This document shows positions 60,560 through 64,000 of a DNA stretch of 64,000 nt, piece after piece. Below the pieces are notes generated by a model. The model searched no databases, was not told the DNA's origin, and saw only the letters and a program-made list of their open reading frames with translations. Every line of letters begins with the position of its first letter. Within the stretch, counting starts at the first letter, position 1. Source of the DNA: JALONH01 sp046329235 (GTDB taxonomy: Bacteria > Bacteroidota > Bacteroidia > Cytophagales > Cytophagaceae); the NCBI GenBank assembly GCA_046329235.1, contig JAXLVA010000001.1, positions 310,001 to 374,000 of the forward strand, read 5' to 3'. The translations under genes were made by a program, and so were the position numbers.

Positions 60560-61133
60560 TACTATTGTTAGACTGAATCATCTTTTTAAGTTTTTCTAAT
60601 AATCGATAAGTTTTCACTTTAGCATTATTTTCTGTCATTTGTAAAAACTCACCAACTTCTTTAAACGATTTGTTTTCGAAGAATCGCCATTGAATAATTT
60701 GTACTTCCGTTTCTTTCAGGGTGCTAAGTACGGAACCTAATGCCTTTAAATAAGAGTCGGTATTATCCTCATCAGTCGGTACTTCTTCTTGGAGTCGATT
60801 AATTTGTGTGTCATCCAAGTAGATGTGCTCAGTACGTTTACTCTTTCGAAAGTAGTAAGCTGTTTCATTAGCTGCTATTCGATACAACCAAGAGGAGAAA
60901 GGTAATCCTTTGGGTTGGTAGCCCGGAAGCGCTTGCAGTGCTTTGGAAAATACGATAGATGTAATTTCACCGCTCAGTTCTTTATCCAACGTTTTTTTAT
61001 AAATGAATAAAAAGATAGGATGGTGATATTTTTCATACAATGGGGCAAAACGAGCCGGGTCTTGTTTTGATTGTTGAATCAAAACAAGCTCTTGTTCAAT
61101 TTCCTCCGCAGTTTTATGGTACTTTGACTCCAC
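60552..61133 (-). CDS. ECF-type RNA polymerase sigma factor
   Basis: A 193-aa sigma factor. Region 2 (about residues 24-95) has FAPLYEKYHHPIFLFIYKKT, FSKALQALPGYQPKGLPFSSWLYRIAANETAYYFRK; region 4 (about 130-185) has LKETEVQIIQWRFFENKSFKEVGEFLQMTENNAKVKTYRLLEKL as its helix-turn-helix. It lacks region 3. It should direct polymerase to a small regulon once freed by the partner encoded next to it, which overlaps by 8 bases. Target promoter unknown. Confidence 0.93.
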   Translation of the reverse strand: MESKYHKTAEEIEQELVLIQQSKQDPARFAPLYEKYHHPIFLFIYKKTLDKELSGEITSIVFSKALQALPGYQPKGLPFSSWLYRIAANETAYYFRKSKRTEHIYLDDTQINRLQEEVPTDEDNTDSYLKALGSVLSTLKETEVQIIQWRFFENKSFKEVGEFLQMTENNAKVKTYRLLEKLKKMIQSNNSNA

Positions 61134-61223
61134 TTATAATTATAATGTCGAAACCTTAAAAAGATACTACAATCTACTATTTTTTTATAAAAATTAATAA
61201 CGGGTAAAACGCATATAATTGCG

Positions 61224-61231
61224 TAATTTTG
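61224..61231 (+). promoter_or_regulatory. -7 box upstream of mutS2
   Basis: TAATTTTG matches TAnnTTTG, 19 bases ahead of the mutS2 ATG at 61251. No -33 TTTG at the usual distance. Confidence 0.5.
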
Positions 61232-61250
61232 GGGTAATAACGAATGCCAT

Positions 61251-63638
61251 ATGATTTATCCTTCGGATCTGGAATCCAAGCTCGGTTTTGACCAAATACG
61301 CGAATTATTAAAGAGTTACGCTAAAGGAGCCAAAGCCATTCAAATAATAGAAGATTTAACTCCTTCCTATGATGTTGCTTCCATACAAGAAATGTTGCAA
61401 TGGACGGAAGAGTTTACCTTTATACTTAATTCTGGTTTATATTTTCCTGATAAAGATTTTATCGATATAGAGATTCCGGTAAAGAAACTAGCCATAGAAG
61501 GAAATTATCTAGAAATCGATGAGTGGGTTGCTATTAAGAAATTCCTTTCTACGTTTATTTCTTGTCAATCATTTTTTAAGAAAACAGAGGTAGAACACTT
61601 AGTACACTTGCAGAGAAAAGTGATCGAGATAGGGGTAGATCCGATTTTATATAAAACAATCAATCGTACACTTGATGACAGTGGGGTGATTCGTGATACA
61701 GCCTCCGATATTTTACGAGAAATACGTTCGGAGTTAATTGAAGAACGTCAACGCTTACGTAAAGAGGTTGATCGTTTGTTACGCATTTTTAAAAAAGAAG
61801 GTAATACTCCGGATGACGCCGAAGCGACTATTCGTTCCGGAAGATTAGTGTTACCGGTGTTAGCAGAATACAAAAGACAAATTCAAGGTATTATTCATGA
61901 TGAATCAGGTACAGGTCAAACCGTGTTCATGGAGCCTGTTTCTTTATTGCCTTATAATAACCGAGTGCGTGAACTTGAAATTCAAGAGCATAAAGAGATT
62001 GTTCGAATCTTGATGGATCTTACGGATTTTGTTCGACCATTTACGGATGATTTATTAGATGCTAATCAGCAAGTAGGTTGGTATGATAGTATTCGATCAA
62101 AAGCTAGTTTGGCAGTACAGATGAATGCTGTAATGCCTGAATTGACCGATGGTATAGGTATCGATTGGAAAGATGCTTATCACCCGATATTGTTATTAAA
62201 GAATCGTAAAAATGATGTTCCTGTCATACCCTTGTCAATACGCTTGAATGATGAACAACGATTATTAATTCTTTCAGGACCTAATGCCGGTGGTAAATCC
62301 GTTTGTATGAAAACGGTAGGATTGCTTCAATACATGCTACAATGTGGTTTGTTAATTCCGGTGAAAAAAGGTAGTAAGAGTGGTATATTCAAAGAGTTCT
62401 TTATTGATATAGGTGATGCTCAGTCGTTGGATAATGACTTAAGTACCTATAGTTCTCATATTAAAAATTTAACTTTCTTTTTACAACATGTGTCATCTCG
62501 CACATTGTTGTTAATAGATGAGTTTGGTAGTGGTACGGATCCTTTGTATGGTACAGCAGTAGCAGAATCCGTTTTAGAATCACTAAATACGAAGAAAGCA
62601 TTAGGTATAGTAACTACACACTATGCCGGTCTGAAAACTCTAGCTGCGGAACTGCCTGGTTTAGTCAATGGTTCTATGCGTTTTGATACCAAAGCGTTAA
62701 CTCCGCTTTATCAATTGGATATTGGAATTCCGGGAAGTTCATTCACACTGGAGATTGCAGAAAAATCAGGATTGCCTGTTGACCGAATAGACGTAGCTAG
62801 AAAGAAGTTGAATCAAGAGCAGGTAGAATTTTCTCAATTGATTAAAATGATTGAAGAGGAGCGTAGTTTGCTTCAGCAATCATTAGTGCAGAGTGAGAAG
62901 ATAAAAGCGGAGAATGAGAAGAAGCAGCACGAGTGGAATGAAAAATTAAAAGATATTCAATTCCAACGTAAAATACAGATTCAAGAAGCGAAAGAAGAAG
63001 CCTTACGTATTGTTCAAACATACGAAGAAAAAGCTTCGACCGCCTACAAAGCTATTTCTCAATCTGCCAATAAAGCGGATGCGCAAAAAAGTCGTTCCCA
63101 GTTAAGTGATTTATCCAGAGAGTTAGTACCTCGTGTAGAACGTAGGCCTGAAGAAGAAGCTGTTCGTTTTGATTGGAAGGTTGGGGATGTAGTGGCATTG
63201 CGTTCGAACGATGCGATTGGAAGTATTGTTAATATTAAAGGGAAGTCGGCTATCGTTCAGTTAGGTGATTTGAAAGCGACAGTATACTTCAGTGAATTGA
63301 AATCTTCTTCTAACAATGAATTGAAAAAGAGTATGCGTAAATCTTCTTTTTCCAGTTCAGGTAACAATATTAATTTATTAGAGAAGCAATTGAATTTCTC
63401 TATACAATTGGATGTACGAGGTAAGCGTACGGAAGAAGCTATTCAAATTGTAGATCGATGGTTGAATGATGCCTTTATACTAGGTATTTCAGAGTTGAGT
63501 ATTCTTCATGGTAAAGGGGATGGTATCTTACGAACTATGATACGCCAACATTTACAGCAGTATAAGCAAATAAAAAATATTCGTGACGAGCACGTTGACC
63601 GAGGAGGAGCAGGTATTACGTTATTTATGGTAGAATAA
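61251..63638 (+). CDS. mutS2: Endonuclease MutS2
   Basis: A 795-aa MutS2. The core and lever (1-310) are followed by the ATPase with Walker A LSGPNAGGKSVCMKT (about residues 341-355), DIGDAQSLDNDLSTYSSHIKNL, LLIDEFGSGTDPLYG and VTTHYAGLK; then a long helical KOW-linker and C-terminal Smr nuclease domain (about 715-795) with LDVRG and LHGKGDGILR. It has no mismatch-recognition domain. MutS2 rescues collided ribosomes or limits recombination, depending on species. The Smr L-D-x-R and H-G-K-G motifs look intact. Confidence 0.97.
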   Translation: MIYPSDLESKLGFDQIRELLKSYAKGAKAIQIIEDLTPSYDVASIQEMLQWTEEFTFILNSGLYFPDKDFIDIEIPVKKLAIEGNYLEIDEWVAIKKFLSTFISCQSFFKKTEVEHLVHLQRKVIEIGVDPILYKTINRTLDDSGVIRDTASDILREIRSELIEERQRLRKEVDRLLRIFKKEGNTPDDAEATIRSGRLVLPVLAEYKRQIQGIIHDESGTGQTVFMEPVSLLPYNNRVRELEIQEHKEIVRILMDLTDFVRPFTDDLLDANQQVGWYDSIRSKASLAVQMNAVMPELTDGIGIDWKDAYHPILLLKNRKNDVPVIPLSIRLNDEQRLLILSGPNAGGKSVCMKTVGLLQYMLQCGLLIPVKKGSKSGIFKEFFIDIGDAQSLDNDLSTYSSHIKNLTFFLQHVSSRTLLLIDEFGSGTDPLYGTAVAESVLESLNTKKALGIVTTHYAGLKTLAAELPGLVNGSMRFDTKALTPLYQLDIGIPGSSFTLEIAEKSGLPVDRIDVARKKLNQEQVEFSQLIKMIEEERSLLQQSLVQSEKIKAENEKKQHEWNEKLKDIQFQRKIQIQEAKEEALRIVQTYEEKASTAYKAISQSANKADAQKSRSQLSDLSRELVPRVERRPEEEAVRFDWKVGDVVALRSNDAIGSIVNIKGKSAIVQLGDLKATVYFSELKSSSNNELKKSMRKSSFSSSGNNINLLEKQLNFSIQLDVRGKRTEEAIQIVDRWLNDAFILGISELSILHGKGDGILRTMIRQHLQQYKQIKNIRDEHVDRGGAGITLFMVE

Positions 63639-63670
63639 AAAAAGCCCCGATTGATTTCGGGGCTTTTTTT
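63637..63670. terminator. Bidirectional terminator after mutS2
   Basis: Stem AAAAAAAGCCCCGA/TCGGGGCTTTTTTT with loop TTGATT. It directly follows the mutS2 stop and serves the convergent DUF4197 gene too. Confidence 0.95.
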
Positions 63671-63677
63671 GTAATGA

Positions 63678-64000
63678 TTAGTTTTGTTGTGCAAAAACTT
63701 TTTTCATCAGTTCTGTAGTTCGAGCAACAGGATTAGCTCGTATGTTTTTTTCTTCTTCAGCAACTTTTACAAATAAGCCACTAAGAGCACGGTTGGTGAT
63801 ATAACTTGGAAGATCCGGATTAACTTTCGTACGAGTAGTAGGTAAACTGTTATACGCATTCGCTAATGGTGTCCACTTGGATGCTACAGCGTGATTATCC
63901 ATAGCTGTTTTGATGTGCGGAATGAATGCATCATATAATGGTTGATACGTTGTCTTTCTTAAATACCCTGTTGCGGCAGTGTCAGCACCTGTTAGGATTG
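63678..64000 (-). CDS. DUF4197 domain protein (5' partial, cut by window end)
   Basis: The frame stays open from the internal ATG at 63902 to the window end, and the extra 32 codons fit the family (ILTGADTAATGYLRKTTYQP, then DAFIPH). So this is the C-terminal part of a longer DUF4197 protein. Later motifs are LPSYITNRALSGLFVKVAEEEKNIRANPVARTTELMKKVF, read in pieces. DUF4197 proteins are periplasmic or lipid-anchored in characterised genomes, with no known function. The N-terminus and any signal lie outside the window. Confidence 0.88.
   Translation of the reverse strand, partial: ILTGADTAATGYLRKTTYQPLYDAFIPHIKTAMDNHAVASKWTPLANAYNSLPTTRTKVNPDLPSYITNRALSGLFVKVAEEEKNIRANPVARTTELMKKVFAQQN

Noticed and set aside
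1..64000. CRISPR arrays, insertion sequences and rRNA
   Set aside because: No regularly spaced repeats, transposase motifs or rRNA-like sequence were seen on either strand.

Overview
The window looks like an AT-rich chromosomal segment of a Bacteroidota bacterium. The evidence is: two type IX secretion (T9SS) cargo proteins, one with a type A and one with a type B C-terminal sorting domain; SprB repeats; several families I associate with this phylum (DUF3822, DUF4296, a BatA/DUF58 group); TAnnTTTG-type promoter boxes; and the near absence of Shine-Dalgarno sequences. The gene mix suggests a free-living, surface-active member, possibly Chitinophagia-like, but nothing here fixes a genus. I see no rRNA, CRISPR array, transposase or prophage block. 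No intergenic gap exceeds about 210 bases; the larger ones hold promoters, terminators or nothing I can recognise.

Layout. 1-4630: two very AT-rich secreted or adhesin-type genes. 4660-5397: a 35-bp perfect hairpin, an ORF6N gene and tRNA-Leu(GAG). 5422-8271: an RqcH-like NFACT protein, then a divergent HPP/ceramidase-like pair with two palindromes between them. 8277-13873 (minus): a run of rlmH, an MBL hydrolase, a small conserved protein, a CheY-like regulator and a large PAS/GAF hybrid kinase. 13982-20140: first glycan locus (deacetylase-like, FemAB-like, GT4, FkbM; then Wzx and WecB on the minus strand). 20193-22128: miaA and pfkA around a shared terminator. 22336-32965: second and largest glycan locus, with a GT2, a YfhO membrane protein, a 4,6-dehydratase, a SpsF-like cytidylyltransferase, a NeuB-like synthase, a KdsC-like phosphatase, a flippase, a GNGPSL-motif transferase candidate, a methyltransferase and a DUF5672 protein. 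33026-39779: ffh, a secreted repeat protein, a membrane hybrid kinase facing a sigma-54 response regulator, and pdhB.

39943-46777 (mostly minus): a TPR/OmpA-like lipoprotein, a PspC-like protein, then hisS, a T9SS type B cargo, ybaB and a GT2 in tight series. 46907-51062: a 45-residue basic protein, a phosphodiesterase, pyrE, a Nudix protein, coaD and DUF3822. 51076-51188: a cluster of DnaA-box-like sites, a candidate replication origin or DnaA-regulated promoter. 51193-54983: a Nudix/RecD-like helicase pair with start codons three bases apart, a DUF1573 tandem duplication, DUF423 and a PLP-binding protein. 55068-64000: a GH3-like adenylating enzyme, a Bat-type VWA/DUF58 group without MoxR, a DUF4296 lipoprotein, an ECF sigma factor with a TonB-like partner, mutS2 and a partial DUF4197 gene.

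The most coherent functional theme is cell-surface glycan assembly. The block at 25538-31240 reads as a nonulosonic-acid-like (sialic acid family) pathway: it can make a CMP-activated acidic sugar in principle and carries its own flippase and candidate transferase, but it lacks the aminotransferase, acetyltransferase and nucleotidase expected for pseudaminic or legionaminic acid. All functional statements rest on motif recognition by eye; no database search or computation was run.
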